The notes beneath the pieces are model-generated. The model had not been told where the DNA came from and made no database searches. It saw only the letters and a list, made by a program, of their open reading frames with translations. The translations under genes were made by a program, and so were the position numbers. Below are positions 1 to 9,895 of a stretch of 64,000 nucleotides of DNA, piece by piece. Positions within the stretch are counted from its first letter, which is position 1. The number at the start of each line of letters is the position of its first letter. The stretch lies in assembly GCA_951640165.1 (NCBI GenBank), contig OX621237.1, positions 9,734,001 to 9,798,000 of the forward strand, read 5' to 3'. The DNA is from Pseudoips prasinana. Taxonomy: Eukaryota > Arthropoda > Insecta > Lepidoptera > Nolidae.

Positions 1-269
1 CACGTCATGTACCTAATATCATTATCGTTTAAGAGACTGACAATAGCCAATTTTACTGTATATCAAAAATGTAGAAAACTGGGTAACATATAACTAAAAC
101 ATGAATTGCAAGAGTAATATAATATAACAGTGATTGTTAATATAAATAAGTGCACTACATATTATAATAACAATTTATATTGACTTGTTATTTATCCAGA
201 TTATTTTGTTCAGGTGACTGTGATTTCTTTTCTATAGAGCGAAAATTGTTGAATCATAATTTGGAATCA

Positions 270-520
270 ATGGTGTTCTTCAATATACGGTCAAATTTGG
301 TATCTATATTTTTAAGGTAAAACGGGACCCTATTGCTAAGACTCCGCCGTCTGTTTGTCTATCCGGCTGTCACCAGGCTGTATCCAACGAAACGTGATAG
401 TTGACAGTTGAATATCAAAATTCACAGATGCTGTATATCTGTTGCCACTATTATAAAATACTAAAAACAAATAAAATACTTAAATATTTAGGTGCGGTTC
501 CTACACAACACGGAACCGTC
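270..520. repeat. Decayed dispersed repeat fragment
   Basis: The stretch reads GGTAAAACGGGACCC followed by runs of GTCTGT and CTGTCACC. This layout resembles the head of the two longer repeats at 57910 and 62354, with their GGGTTCCG and GTCTGTC runs. It seems to be a related but distinct subfamily, truncated here. Assignment is by pattern only. Confidence 0.4.
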
Positions 521-540
521 ATCAACAACCGTCAAACCAA

Positions 541-663
541 TATCAGCCAAATGATGATTGTCGGCTAGTTTTTAATGTATTGAGATAAATCGTTAAAAGA
601 AACCGGCCGGTTTTTAAAGACGGTGGCTAAAAACTTGCCGACAATCATCAATTTGGCTGATGT
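541..663. mobile_element. Short inverted-repeat element (MITE-like)
   Basis: The arms ATCAGCCAAATGATGATTG near 542 and CAATCATCAATTTGGCTGAT near 642 are inverted copies of about 33 bp with a few differences. They enclose about 55 bp containing CCGGCCGG. No coding capacity. The target duplication is not clear. Confidence 0.6.
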
Positions 664-704
664 CAGGGCCTTAAGAGTGAGAACAGAATAAACAAGTTGC
701 TTAC

Positions 705-989
705 CCCAGATAAGTATCTATAGTCCGGCGCATCAGTGAGTTCCAATTTCTTCTTCTCTTCTTTAGACAAGCCGGCCAACACGCAGTAGAACACATGGTA
801 GTTTCTTTCCTCGGCGCCTTGGGACACTATCCTGGACTTTTCCAGTAGATATTGTTCTATCTTTGCTCCTTCAATGACCCCGCTGTTGCTGAAGTGGATG
901 TCGATGTACTTGCCGAATCGCGACGAGTTATCGTTTCTGACTGTCTTCGCGTTGCCGAACGCTTCAAGGATAGGATTTGCTTCCAGAAT
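705..989 (-). CDS. ck: Myosin VIIa, coding exon 4 (motor domain, switch I)
   Basis: This 285-bp exon encodes 95 residues (187-281) of the myosin motor. It starts [15 protein letters not shown] and ends [10 protein letters not shown]. Switch I is visible as NDNSSR (about residues 205-210), followed by FGKYIDIHF and the [17 protein letters not shown] stretch typical of myosin heavy chains. The acceptor is ATTTCAG just above base 989 and the donor is GTAAGC below base 705. Both ends are phase 0, so it joins the P-loop exon in frame without a lost codon. Switch I senses the nucleotide gamma-phosphate in the actin-activated ATPase. The wording of the segment fits class VII (crinkled/MYO7A) better than class II, V or XV myosins. 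The gene continues beyond the window, so the lever arm, IQ motifs and MyTH4-FERM tail are not seen. A class VII paralogue cannot be fully excluded. Confidence 0.93.
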
Positions 990-1211
990 CTGAAATGATA
1001 CAGTTTTAAATAGATTTCATATGATAGCAATGTGTTTCCTTAATATCTGTGTTAATTTAGGGCAGTATGATAGATTTTGATGATTATATACTTCGCGCAT
1101 TCATACTAGCTAATAACGATATATAAAAGTTTACTAAAACCATTGAATAAACAATGATGTAAGCAAAATTAATTAAGTAATGGAATCAGGCGTCACTTTG
1201 CGGAAATCCAT

Positions 1212-1800
1212 AACAATCAAAATACAAAATCAATATGTAGTGTTAATTCCGCTAATTGTCAGTTTAATCATGCCGGGATGCAATTTGCACCGCCCTCCCG
1301 CCCGCAAAAATACGTAGGCCATTCCTAATTCCTAATTAAATAGGCCATTCCTTGGGCGACAATAATACGTATAATATTTTACATAGTTGTAATAAAGGTT
1401 TCCGGTTATGTGTGTTGAAACAATTAGAAATATTAAAGCATAGCAGTAATAGTTTTGCATTGTTGAATGACCAAATAAATTTAGTTTCATCTCCTTTACT
1501 AAGAATATTTGGGGGTAGTTAGAAATAATTGTCCATGCGGTTGGTAGTATATAAAGGAGCGCTCGGCTCGTTGACTTTTAGTCTCCTTAGAGCACTCGAC
1601 GAGTTAGCAGACTTTGAGAATGGTCCGTGGAGGACCGAAACACGTGTTGGGTATCGTACTGGCGCATGTAATTTGCTTTTTAATATTGTCCTTCTTGCAT
1701 GTGCACGTTTTTGCGGGCGGGAGGGCGGTGCAAATTGCATCCCGGCATGATTAAACTGACAATTAGCGGAATTCACACTACATATTGATTTTGTATTTTG
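1212..1800. mobile_element. Foldback element with ~95-bp inverted termini
   Basis: Sequence at about 1212-1312 (ATACAAAATCAATATGTAGT, then AATTCCGCTAATTGTCAG, then GCCCGCAAAAA) recurs inverted at about 1706-1800. The interior carries a TATATAAAGG box near 1550 and a hairpin GGTCC-GTGGA-GGACC followed by GAAAC (about 1622-1643). A second copy of the interior plus right arm lies at 16095-16320. The open frames inside look like chance. The class is unresolved; partial inverted termini would fit a Penelope-like or foldback element. Confidence 0.6.
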
Positions 1801-2017
1801 AAAATTAATTAAATTAAAGTTATAATTTTAATATATTTAACTTCTTATTTTATATATAAATTACTTTGCGGTTGTAGCTAATATAAGCCTCTATCGGAAG
1901 ACTAGCGCTGCAGCAATCAAATCAAACCAAACTTTCGTCTTTACAAATATTTGCTATGGTATGGTAATTTTTTGCCACATAAAAACATAATTGTAATTCT
2001 GATCTAATTTGTATCCG

Positions 2018-2085
2018 TCTATTATATGTTTATAAAGTACCCTGCGACACAGGGATTAGATTCCCTAATGCGGGCATTGTCTTGA
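2018..2085 (+). repeat. SINE-B tail fragment
   Basis: The text CCGTCTATTATATG, AAAGTACCCTGCGACACAGG and ATGCGGGCATTGT matches the 3' half of the tRNA-derived SINE seen full-length at 28779-28978. The tRNA-like head is missing. Confidence 0.65.
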
Positions 2086-2228
2086 AAAAAAGGATGTTTG
2101 TTTCTCTTTCACGTGACAACTACCGAACAAATTTGGATGAAACTTTGTACTAATATAAGTTATATATCCGAATAACACGTAGGCTATAATTTATAAAGTT
2201 TAACGCGGGTAAAACCGCGGGGCACAGA
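2086..2228 (+). mobile_element. Degraded non-autonomous Helitron 3' part
   Basis: It ends TTTAACGCGGGTAAAACCGC then GGGGCACAG-AGTAG, the hairpin and terminus of the Helitrons at 56933 and 58947, but the CTAG end is damaged. It also shows CACGTAGGCTATAATTTATA. No coding capacity. Confidence 0.6.
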
Positions 2229-3427
2229 GTAGGTATAAGTATGATTGTCAGTTGTCTGGTTGCCATAGGACAGTCTCTGCCTAGTTTGGGAACATATAAT
2301 ATTATTATTATTATTATATAGAAATAATTCTTAACCAAATTGTATCAAATCTTATCTTCGAAACTTGAATTCTGATTGACGCCCCTTATCGTAGTTGTAA
2401 AACATGCTATATGGTGTTCCATCTCCTAACAAGATTAACTTGTCAAGCTAATTAACAGCCACGTTATTTTAATTCCATCAAAATGGGAAAAAGCACGTAC
2501 TGCACTGGTATTGTTGATAATCGTATATAGATTAAAGAGAAATATTCGTATCTACATACATAACATTGTACCTTATGATAATAGGCAGTAGTTACTTAGG
2601 TATAGAGTCGACGAAGTTTTCAGCCAAATATTTATATGTTATCTATTCTTGGATTACACATAAAGTAATCAATTATAATATAGTCTATTACATATTATTA
2701 TAGTAGTAACAGTATAGTATATATAGTAGATGTAACTTATGGAGCTTAATATGCCTATAAACCTTAACAACGTGTCGGGACATTCTCACGCAAAATACAC
2801 AAAAAATATACTAACTCCCCATAAAAGAATATCTATATTATGAATGTTGTACGGGGCGCCAAAAATAAATGTTTCTTATTTATTAAACTAACTCAACCAT
2901 TGTTCATTATAAACAAATATAGGGTTAACGATTTTGACGATCAACTAAGTTAATGTAACAGAATAATAATAATTAAATTAATAATAATTAACAATAATCT
3001 TGACCGAACAAATTAATAATGAATAACAATCATATTGACCTAATGATTTATTAACGAGTATTATGACAATTAAATTATATACTTACTAAATTAACTAATT
3101 TTAATAATGGAAATGTTTGCACGTTAATAAAGAAAGAATATTTTTATTTGAAATTATTATGATGTAACACCAATTGTACCATATTTGAGCAAATAAATGA
3201 TTGATTCGATTAAAAAAAGCTTTGTTTAATTAGTAAACGCTCCTTAAGTAACGTCCTCACTATGTTACACCGATAAAAATCTTTCAGTTGAAAAATAAAG
3301 AAATTTTTTTACAGTAATTCCGTATCATACACAATCATTTTAAATTCCCGCGCAGACACGGATCATGTTGTTGAAGGATTTTACACGAGTTAAGGAACAA
3401 CTCGTATTATGTAAAAGGACTACCAAC

Positions 3428-3706
3428 CTGTTGCTCAATCCACGAATGCTTCCCACTTATCGCGGCTAAGTACTGCAGGATCAACTTCGTGGACTCAGTC
3501 TTCCCTGCGCCTGATTCTCCACTGATAACAATACATTGGTCCTGCTTATACCGACGCATGTGCGCGTAAGCATTGTCTCCGATCGCAAAAATGTGCGGCG
3601 GTAGTTCTCCAATCTTCCGTTCTTTATACAACTTGATTTGATCTGCTGTGTAGATCGGCAGTATTTGGTAGGGGTTCACAGCCACTAAGATTGAGCCGGT
3701 GTATGT
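3428..3706 (-). CDS. ck: Myosin VIIa, coding exon 3 (P-loop)
   Basis: This 279-bp exon encodes 93 residues (94-186), beginning [14 protein letters not shown] and ending GKHSWIEQQ. It contains the purine-binding NPYQILPIY, the conserved [12 protein letters not shown], and the ATP-binding P-loop GESGAGKT (about residues 156-163) followed by [10 protein letters not shown]. The acceptor TTCCAG ends just above 3706 and the donor GTTGGT starts at 3427. Both junctions are phase 0 and give the continuous class VII sequence LIY-TYTGS and EQQ-ILEAN with the flanking exons. The P-loop binds the phosphates of Mg-ATP and all key residues are intact. Class VII myosins organise actin bundles in bristles, hairs and mechanosensory organs in insects. 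The donor GTTGGT is weaker than GTRAGT. Confidence 0.95.
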
Positions 3707-3774
3707 CTGGAATTAGAATAAAATGCAGTTATAAATAGTGAATAAGGACTAAAAGAAAAAAAGCAGCCTACTTC

Positions 3775-4075
3775 CTTCTAAACTTCAGGCAAAAACTACC
3801 GAACGGATTTTGATGAAATTTTGTACATACATACATACATAGACTCACGCCTGTTTCCCAGAAGGGTAGGCAGAGACAACGGACTTCCATTTGTCACGAT
3901 CCTTGCATACCTCTTTCGCTTCGTTTACTGACATAATATTCTTCATACATGCTCGCCGGTTTAGGGTACTTCTGACTTAAATTTTGTAGTATAGCTTAAA
4001 TATAGAAATAAAACATTGGACTATGTGTTTGGATATTTATAAAATTTAAGAAGGGTGAAACCGCAGGGCATTCCT
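3775..4075 (+). mobile_element. Degraded Helitron interrupted by another repeat
   Basis: AACTACCGAACGGATTTTGA near 3792 and AGGGTGAAACCGCAGGGCA near 4053 are the middle and 3' end of the short Helitron family. Between them (about 3836-3985) lies a segment that recurs inverted at 26075-26190, so the Helitron appears to have been interrupted by a later insertion. Confidence 0.55.
3836..3985. repeat. Dispersed repeat F (ACTCACGCCTGT family)
   Basis: The landmarks AGACTCACGCCTG, GGTAGGCAGAGACAACGGA, TTTGTCACGATCC and CATGCTCGCCGGTTTAGGG occur here. They occur as inverted, diverged copies at 26075-26190. The origin is not recognised and there is no coding frame. Confidence 0.6.
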
Positions 4076-4724
4076 AGTACGTCATAAAATAGACACAAAT
4101 ATAATTCACAAAGCATTTCATTTTAGTTGCTATTTAGCACTATATTTAGAAGTTTGCGATCAAAAAGGAAATAACTTTCGATTAAATTGTTGTCTCTATA
4201 AGTGTTACATTATTCAGATTAGATTAGTTACTTTAGTCATATAAAAGATTTCTACTTTAGATTTGCACAAAACCGGTTTTTAACACAGACGCCTTAATAA
4301 TATGACTATATTAATTGGGGGTCCGTGGTTTCTTATATTTATTTGAATTGAACGTGGACATGACGTTACAGATCTAAATTTTTTTTTTAATAATGCGGTA
4401 ACGGGTTTAGCCTTAAAGCTAATAAAGATAGATACATGAGCAAAAAATTAATTATATTTTTTTATAATATTAGGAAGGTTATTTCTAAAAGAATACCAAA
4501 CGTACATACATAGAATGTATATATATTATTATAATAACTCAGGCAGAAAATATTTTAGTATTGTGTATTTAATCTGTATAGTACCTATGTGTGTTTATAT
4601 CAATAAAAAACGTATGTTTAAACTAGTCACATCAAAGTGTCTGTTAGTCCGTCCGTCCGACTAACACCTGGGACACGACAGTGTTTGATCCAACTGGTGC
4701 CACAAATCTCTATCTGCGATATTA

Positions 4725-5022
4725 ATGTCAGTCTCAATAGAGATTAGCCATTTGAGCGGGGCAGGAGAATTTTTTATTCCAACACTCTCATGATACCACG
4801 GGACGCCTAGCGACACAACCGGAAAGGTACAGGACCGACGGCTTTATGTGCTCTTCGAGGCACGGGGGTATAATACCGTAAACTCCCAGACTTCAGGCTG
4901 ATGCTAAGAAATTTTTCTTTTTACAGAAAAGTCCCAAAATGACTATTGGTCCGACCCGGGATTTGAACCCAGGACCTCGTTCTCTGCGGGTGAACACGCT
5001 ACCGTTAGACTAACGAGGCAGT
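4725..5022 (-). mobile_element. tRNA-derived SINE (family C)
   Basis: On the minus strand the head reads GCCTCGTTAGTCTAACGG (A-box region) and GGGTTCAAATCCCGGG (B box) like a tRNA, but the acceptor arms do not pair and a 200-bp body follows. The body (GGAGTTTACGGTATTATACC, CCGACGGCTTT on the plus strand, CTCATGATACC) is shared with 52470-52825 and parts of 21655-21915. It is probably transcribed by Pol III when young. Confidence 0.7.
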
Positions 5023-5062
5023 CAATAAAATATTAATAGTAGCGTGGAAAACTGGTACTTAC

Positions 5063-5323
5063 ATAAATAAGATTCTCATTGTATCTAATGAGCAGGTTCC
5101 TCAGTATCCCAGCCTCATGCAGGTCGCCGAGAGAGATCATGTCCTCGACGCCGTGCACGGAGGTGGCGTGCATCGCCTTGATGCGTCGCTCGGGCGGCAG
5201 CCATTGTTCGTGGCCGTCGTCGTCGCGCACGCGTATGCGCCGCCCCTCGGCCGCAAGCACGCGCGCGCCGATCGCCACATCGAACTCCCGACCAGACACC
5301 GGCTCGATCCATATGTAATCGCC
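5063..5323 (-). CDS. ck: Myosin VIIa, coding exon 2 (N-terminal SH3-like region)
   Basis: This 261-bp exon encodes 87 residues (7-93), starting [15 protein letters not shown] and ending [10 protein letters not shown]. It covers the N-terminal SH3-like barrel ([19 protein letters not shown]) and the start of the motor core ([17 protein letters not shown]). The acceptor is TTTCCAG above 5323 and the donor is GTAAGT below 5063. It is phase 0 at both ends and joins exactly to MVIVTR from the exon at 36589-36606 and to TYTGS of the next exon. The exon is strikingly GC-rich (long runs of GC third positions), unlike its AT-rich surroundings. That makes several overlapping antisense open frames here, which are shadows. 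The identity as class VII myosin rests mainly on this N-terminus. Confidence 0.95.
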
Positions 5324-6008
5324 CTGGAAAATACAATTGCATTCATCAGTACCAATAAGAAATAACTGCAGAAGGGCACGGTTAAGTTAAAGTTATTTAT
5401 GGGCTTACAAAATTACCCGTGTACGTATGTACCATGAAACAACATCTAGGAAACTATATTATATTTATTATAATATGTATATATATAAACAAGCCTAGGT
5501 TGAACCAGAACTGTTATTGGGATTTTACTGGTATGAACCCCGAGGCTGGGTGAATATTAGACGCTTGTTAGCTTTAGCCATTCCAGTGGATTATGAGTAT
5601 GAGGGATAGGGAGGCACGATATCTCTTGCCGAATTAAGCAGGAGACATTATTGTGTCCTACTGAGTGTTCAAAATTTGTGCCTGTGTGTGTATTATTTGT
5701 ACTATCTACTCTATTATTCCCTTGGAAAAACAATCTCGGAGAAAGCGGACTGCTTTATATCCTCTCCGAAGCACGGGAATGTAGCAGAGCCAATTCGATG
5801 ACAGCAGGCTGTACCTATATTTTTTTGCCGCACCCGGAAATAGAAGCCGTGACCAAATTATTAACAGTAAACACGGTAGCGTTGAACCCAATAGCTAGCA
5901 AAATGTGCAATTGTTCAGTATGAATAGTTCATAAAATGAAAAAAAATGTTGATTTGAGCACAACTTGATCAAATCTAAAAATGTGAATTTTAAATCTTTG
6001 CATATTAT

Positions 6009-6084
6009 CCTAAACTTGAGTTGACATTTTACCGTTTCAATCATTTGTATGATTGAAACGGTAAAATGTCAACTCAAGTTTAGG
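6009..6084. repeat. Perfect 36-bp inverted repeat with 4-nt loop
   Basis: The left arm (6009-6044) starts CCTAAACTTGAGTTG and ends TTTCAATCAT. The right arm (6049-6084) is its exact reverse complement, with loop TTGT. No mismatch in 36 pairs. There are no flanking element termini and no second copy in the window. Confidence 0.95.
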
Positions 6085-6099
6085 TTTAAGTAAGAGACG

Positions 6100-6320
6100 G
6101 GCTCATAGCTAGACGCTCTCACCGTACCGTAAGGTATTGGCGAGGTTAAGGCGCCACCAGTTCACGTAAAAATTTCATGCGAGGGGGTGAAGCACGCGCA
6201 TAGCCCCCCGCAGCTGCGGGGCGGGAGGGATGCTACGGCACTCGTTGATGCCACGCGCGTGCAGATTCTTGTTATTATTTTCGTTTCGGTGTGCACACAG
6301 TGTATAAATAGTAGTAGTCC
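6100..6320 (+). promoter_or_regulatory. GC-rich island with TATA-like box
   Basis: A GC-rich block (GGCGCCACC, AGCACGCGCATAG, the 16-bp palindrome CCCCGCAGCTGCGGGG near 6206, CCACGCGCGTGC) is followed by TATAAATA at 6303-6310. This looks like a promoter, either of an old retroelement or of an unannotated transcript. No open frame follows. Basis is composition and motif only. Confidence 0.3.
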
Positions 6321-6402
6321 AACTTAAATTTTATAGTAATAACTTTTTTTTGGGCATAGGAAGTGGTTGATCGGTAAGTTAAATAAATACAGTAATAACT
6401 TA

Positions 6403-6620
6403 TGAAATGAAATGAAATTTATTCAACACTTGGGTATTAACATACACTGTAGTTGTCAAGCTCACAATGCAGTAGGTACATAAACATAGAGGATAGTATA
6501 AAAGTTACAAAAAACAATATTAATTAGTCCGTCCGTGCGGTTTGTTGTATCACATATATATTCTGAAATTCTTAAATAAATAACAAGTTACTAATCTTTT
6601 ATTTTGAAAAGTTCTACCAT
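6403..6620 (-). mobile_element. LINE 3'-end fragment, (AAATG)n tail
   Basis: AAATGAAATGAAAT is followed by TTATTCAACACTTGGGTATT, ACAATGCAGTA and AACAAGTTACTAATC. The same order recurs at 60083-60292 with about the same boundaries. The simple-repeat tail at the low-coordinate side suggests a 3' end read on the minus strand. No coding part is present. Confidence 0.55.
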
Positions 6621-7855
6621 AGTTAAATTAAAGAATAGAAGACTAAAGCAAAAAGACGAAATTCTAAATGAGGGAATTACCGATCATGCGTTAATGGGCC
6701 AAAGCGATCCTCGCCGCTGAGGAACCTACCCTAGCTAGCTGCGGCTTTCTTTAGCTACCTAGGTGGACGACCCGGAGAAGAAAGTCGCAAAGAAACTCCG
6801 GGCTTGCTTTATTCGTCTTCTTTTGCTTTCAGTTTACGATTTTTTTAATGTCATTATTATTTTACTTACATTGTGATTGGTTGTTATGTAGGCTAATGCA
6901 CGCACAGAACCGTTGTCATCCAGTGAATCATAATAAAATAAATAAGCAATACCATTCAATTTCACTCAAGCACTTAGAATATTCACTTGCTAGACGAAAA
7001 AACGGTGGGTGCATCCGCGAACATTATCAAAATTAACAAGTCACACGAAGTCTACCGGAGGCGAAAAAAATATGAGTACCCCAACAGCATTTCGATCAGT
7101 TACCGCAAGCAGCACCCGTTCACGAGTATGACGTGTGGGCCAGCCATCGCCTCCTTCGCCAAATTAGAGGGAAGGAAACGACCCGACCCACAACGTACAC
7201 ACCCACAATATATTTTATATCTATTAAATGGTATAACCTCTTTCAGGTTTTGCATACGCTTCATTTAATTTACAATGTTTGCAATTTTTTTACATTATAC
7301 AACTGATCTAATATGTAATGTAAATTTAAGATTAACCATTACAAATAACCTAAGAGCTGCAACTTTCGAACGGCAAGACCAAGTTTCATGAAATGTCCTT
7401 CCCAATTAAACTAACTATCAGATGAAATAAATGCATTTTAAACGGTAGATCCCTTTAGAAGCTGCGATGCCCCAGACAGGCACACAGAATACACGTTAAA
7501 CTTATGACACCTTGTTTTGTGTCAGGAGTTAAAAAAATAGGTGGAAAATAAGTAAGTGATACAATCGTTTAACCGATCAATAATTTTTAAAACAGAAACT
7601 AATAGATAGGTGTGGTAAGTTTAACGTGTGTATCTGAGTGTACGTCTGTGGCGTCGTAGCTCCTTAACGGATTTTTTAAAAAGTTAGTATTAAAAAAATA
7701 TGTTTGAAATTCATAATTATTTAAAAATCTCCGAAATTAAGAACCGTTATCTCTTCTTCATCGTGTATTCTGCACTGAAAGAGACATCCTTATTACATGC
7801 TATATTATTTACGTCTTCCGTAATCCATAGTACATTATTAGACTGGTTGTTCTCC
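6620..7855. other. Intronic sequence without recognised content
   Basis: I see no known domain, RNA gene or repeat copy here. The short open frames (for example 6987-7268) show no motif or codon pattern that I recognise. Confidence 0.6.
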
Positions 7856-8353
7856 TTGTCTGTTTCATCGTCTCTAAATGGTTATTCCCTACTATAGCAT
7901 GAGTCAACAGCTCAACAAGAATTTGATAAACTAAATTTGAAATAACAAGCTATTGCTCCATCTTATTTTTCCAAAACTGTTCGTCTTTATTTATTTTAAT
8001 GACTTTTAATGGTGTTTTCTCACTTTCCCATATACCTTAACTACACTTTTCTCTGCCACTAATATTCAACTGAACTTGGGTTTGAAACCATTTAGAGACG
8101 ATGAAACAGACAAGGAGAACCTTGTCTGTTTCATCGTCTCTAAATGGTTATTCCCTACTATAGCATGAGTCAACAGCTCAACAAGAATTTGATAAACTAA
8201 ATTTGAAATAACAAGCTATTGCTCCATCTTATTTTTCCAAAACTGTTCGTCTTTATTTATTTTAATGACTTTTAATGGTGTTTTCTCACTTTCCCATATA
8301 CCTTAACTACACTTTTCTCTGCCACTAATATTCAACTGAACTTGGGTTTGAAA
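7856..8353. repeat. 232-bp direct duplication around an inverted spacer
   Basis: Bases 7856-8087 and 8122-8353 read the same along their 232-bp length as far as I compared them. The 34-bp spacer (8088-8121, CCATTTAGAGACGATG...) is the reverse complement of bases at the start of the first copy (ending CATCGTCTCTAAATGG). The pattern is copy, short inverted copy, copy. Confidence 0.92.
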
Positions 8354-8830
8354 ATATGAATTACTGTTTAGATTTTTATTGTATTTATAAATTTGTATTA
8401 TTTGTTTTTATAGCTTCATCCATGCCAACTTTGGAAGGAGCTACTGGACATTTTATTTCAACCAATGTGTCATCACCTACTATTCCATCTGGATTTGCCC
8501 CAAGGAATGGATATACTTTATGAATAAATAGGCCACAAGGCTCAATTTTTATAATTTTATTTTTTAGCCAATTGCACTAGAGCAATTTTTCCATGTGATA
8601 CAGAAGCCACGTTAGAAATATTCTTTTTGTACAAAATATCTTTACTAAATTTCCAGGATCTTTTTACTTTTGACACCCCTTCCAAAATTTGAAGCGGTGA
8701 GTAAATTTTTCCTCAGCTCTAACCATTCACAGCTGTCTCTCTGTAAAACTGTTTGTCTCTCCACCGCTTTTCTGTCTACTACAAGACCTTCTAAATTTTC
8801 TAAAAACTTTTAATTTATCCACGATGTATG
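7856..8830 (-). pseudogene. Decayed YqaJ-type exonuclease/recombinase domain
   Basis: Read on the minus strand from high to low coordinates, in broken frames, conserved YqaJ landmarks appear in order. First comes CEWLELRKNLLTASNFGR (about 8640-8730). Then come YPFLGANPDGIVGDDTL and VEIKCP with APSKVGMDEAIKTN (about 8405-8525), holding the PDG...EIK nuclease signature. Then come QVQLNISGREKC and KVIKINKDEQFWKNKMEQ (repeated block). Stops and frame changes separate them, so this is not a functional gene. The YqaJ fold is a lambda-exonuclease-like nuclease found in phages, viruses and many insect mobile elements. The C-terminal part is duplicated (7856-8087 and 8122-8353). The 5' limit is uncertain and a source element was not identified. 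Confidence 0.7.
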
Positions 8831-9690
8831 GTTACCTAACAAGCTAGACCAACGATTCCGTCAATTGTTCTACTGTTCAATCCTATACACTATGTACTGC
8901 CGGCCACCTACTAGCGCAGACTTCACTATTATGGACTTTATTACTAAAGAGTTTAAGTGCTATTAGAGAAAAATATTATTGGTCATTTCGTTGACGTGTT
9001 TGACGTTTCCTTGTCCCAATTGAACTAAGTTATCTATGACGTTTATTTACCATTTTCACAAAAACAAATACTTCTAAAAATGTAAAAAACAGTTCACAAA
9101 AAATCTTAAAACCTACCTAATACTACAAAAAAATAATAGCTACTTTGGATAAAGTAATTTCTGTCTTATATTTATTGAAAATTTTATTAAGTTGTTCGGC
9201 GATCAGAGCGACACAGAAACCACGTCCTGGGGCAGCGTCTGAACGCGAACTGAAAGTACAAGTCGTTCCGACATTTGTTCTTGTCACTCGGTTAATAAGG
9301 TCGAACTTTGCGTAACGAAGGGCGGTCGTCTGTAAATGCAGACGCTGAAGCCAATTTATATTTAAGGTTTTTATTTAATTTTGTAAAAAATAAAGGGCAG
9401 AATTATAAAATAAACGGTTTATTCTTTTAGACACTATTTAAGGTACACACTTCTTAAAAAAATATGCTGTTGTCGCTTAAAATATGGAGATATAGAAGCT
9501 GAAAATTTTTCACTTCACATTTTTTTTTTGCTGTAGCCTATGTTGTTTTGTAAATCTACTCGGTTCATTCTTTTATTCATATTCTTCGCTTCCTACTGTA
9601 TTTTTCTTAGTTTGGTATCTATTTCGAGACGTGAGATTCGGAAGAAGAAAAAGGGGCTTCTTACTGAGTTTTCAACTACGACGTCGCCTT
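8831..9690. other. Intronic sequence without recognised content
   Basis: AT-rich sequence with a slightly GC-richer patch near 9195-9345 (GGGGCAGCGTCTGAACGCG). No domain, repeat partner or RNA gene recognised. It could be the 5' remnant of the element that carried the YqaJ pseudogene. Confidence 0.5.
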
Positions 9691-9694
9691 AAGC

Positions 9695-9895
9695 AACTTG
9701 ACTCGCGGTCAGTCCATAGATAGGTAACCGCCAATGTGGTTTAATTTCGGAGCGTCTCCGTGCTTCGGAAGGCACGTAAAACTGTCGGTCCCGGTTGTAG
9801 TCATTACACAACAGTCGTTAAGCCATTTCAGAGACTTACTGGGCGGCTAGAACGACTCTGACACTAGGGTAACCACTGCCCAAACGATAAGTAAG
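9695..9895 (+). repeat. Dispersed repeat E
   Basis: Landmarks are ATAGGTAACCGCC, TTTCGGAGCGTCTCCGTGCT, CTGTCGGTCCCGGTTGTAG, AACAGTCGTTAAGCC and GGTAACCACTGCCCA. The same series occurs at 18320-18560 (same strand) and, inverted, at 12060-12330 and 21980-22215. It is non-coding and SINE-like in size. I do not recognise its progenitor. Confidence 0.65.

Larger units (their letters stand above)
1..704 (-). other. ck: Intron of the myosin VIIa gene (partial)
   Basis: This is the intron that follows the 705-989 exon; its donor GTAAGC is read on the minus strand at 699-704. It holds a decayed dispersed repeat (about 270-520) and a small inverted-repeat element (541-663). The rest is AT-rich with no coding signal that I can see. 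The next exon lies before base 1. Confidence 0.8.
990..3427 (-). other. ck: Myosin VIIa intron 3
   Basis: A 2438-bp intron between the P-loop and switch I exons. It holds a foldback element (1212-1800) and SINE and Helitron remnants (2018-2225). The remainder (2230-3427) is very AT-rich, with a short TTA microsatellite near 2300, and shows no other feature. Confidence 0.85.
3707..5062 (-). other. ck: Myosin VIIa intron 2
   Basis: A 1356-bp intron with donor GTAAGT. It holds a Helitron remnant with a nested repeat (3775-4075) and a SINE (4725-5022) that ends about 40 bp from the donor. Bases 4080-4720 are AT-rich with nothing else recognised. Confidence 0.85.

Noticed and set aside
4950..5022. 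tRNA gene on the minus strand
   Set aside because: A and B boxes are present but the acceptor arms do not pair and a SINE body follows; the same holds for the heads at 28779 and 57313.
5079..5379. Several overlapping open frames on both strands
   Set aside because: They are shadows of the GC-rich myosin exon 5063-5323; only the frame that splices in phase and matches class VII myosin is real.
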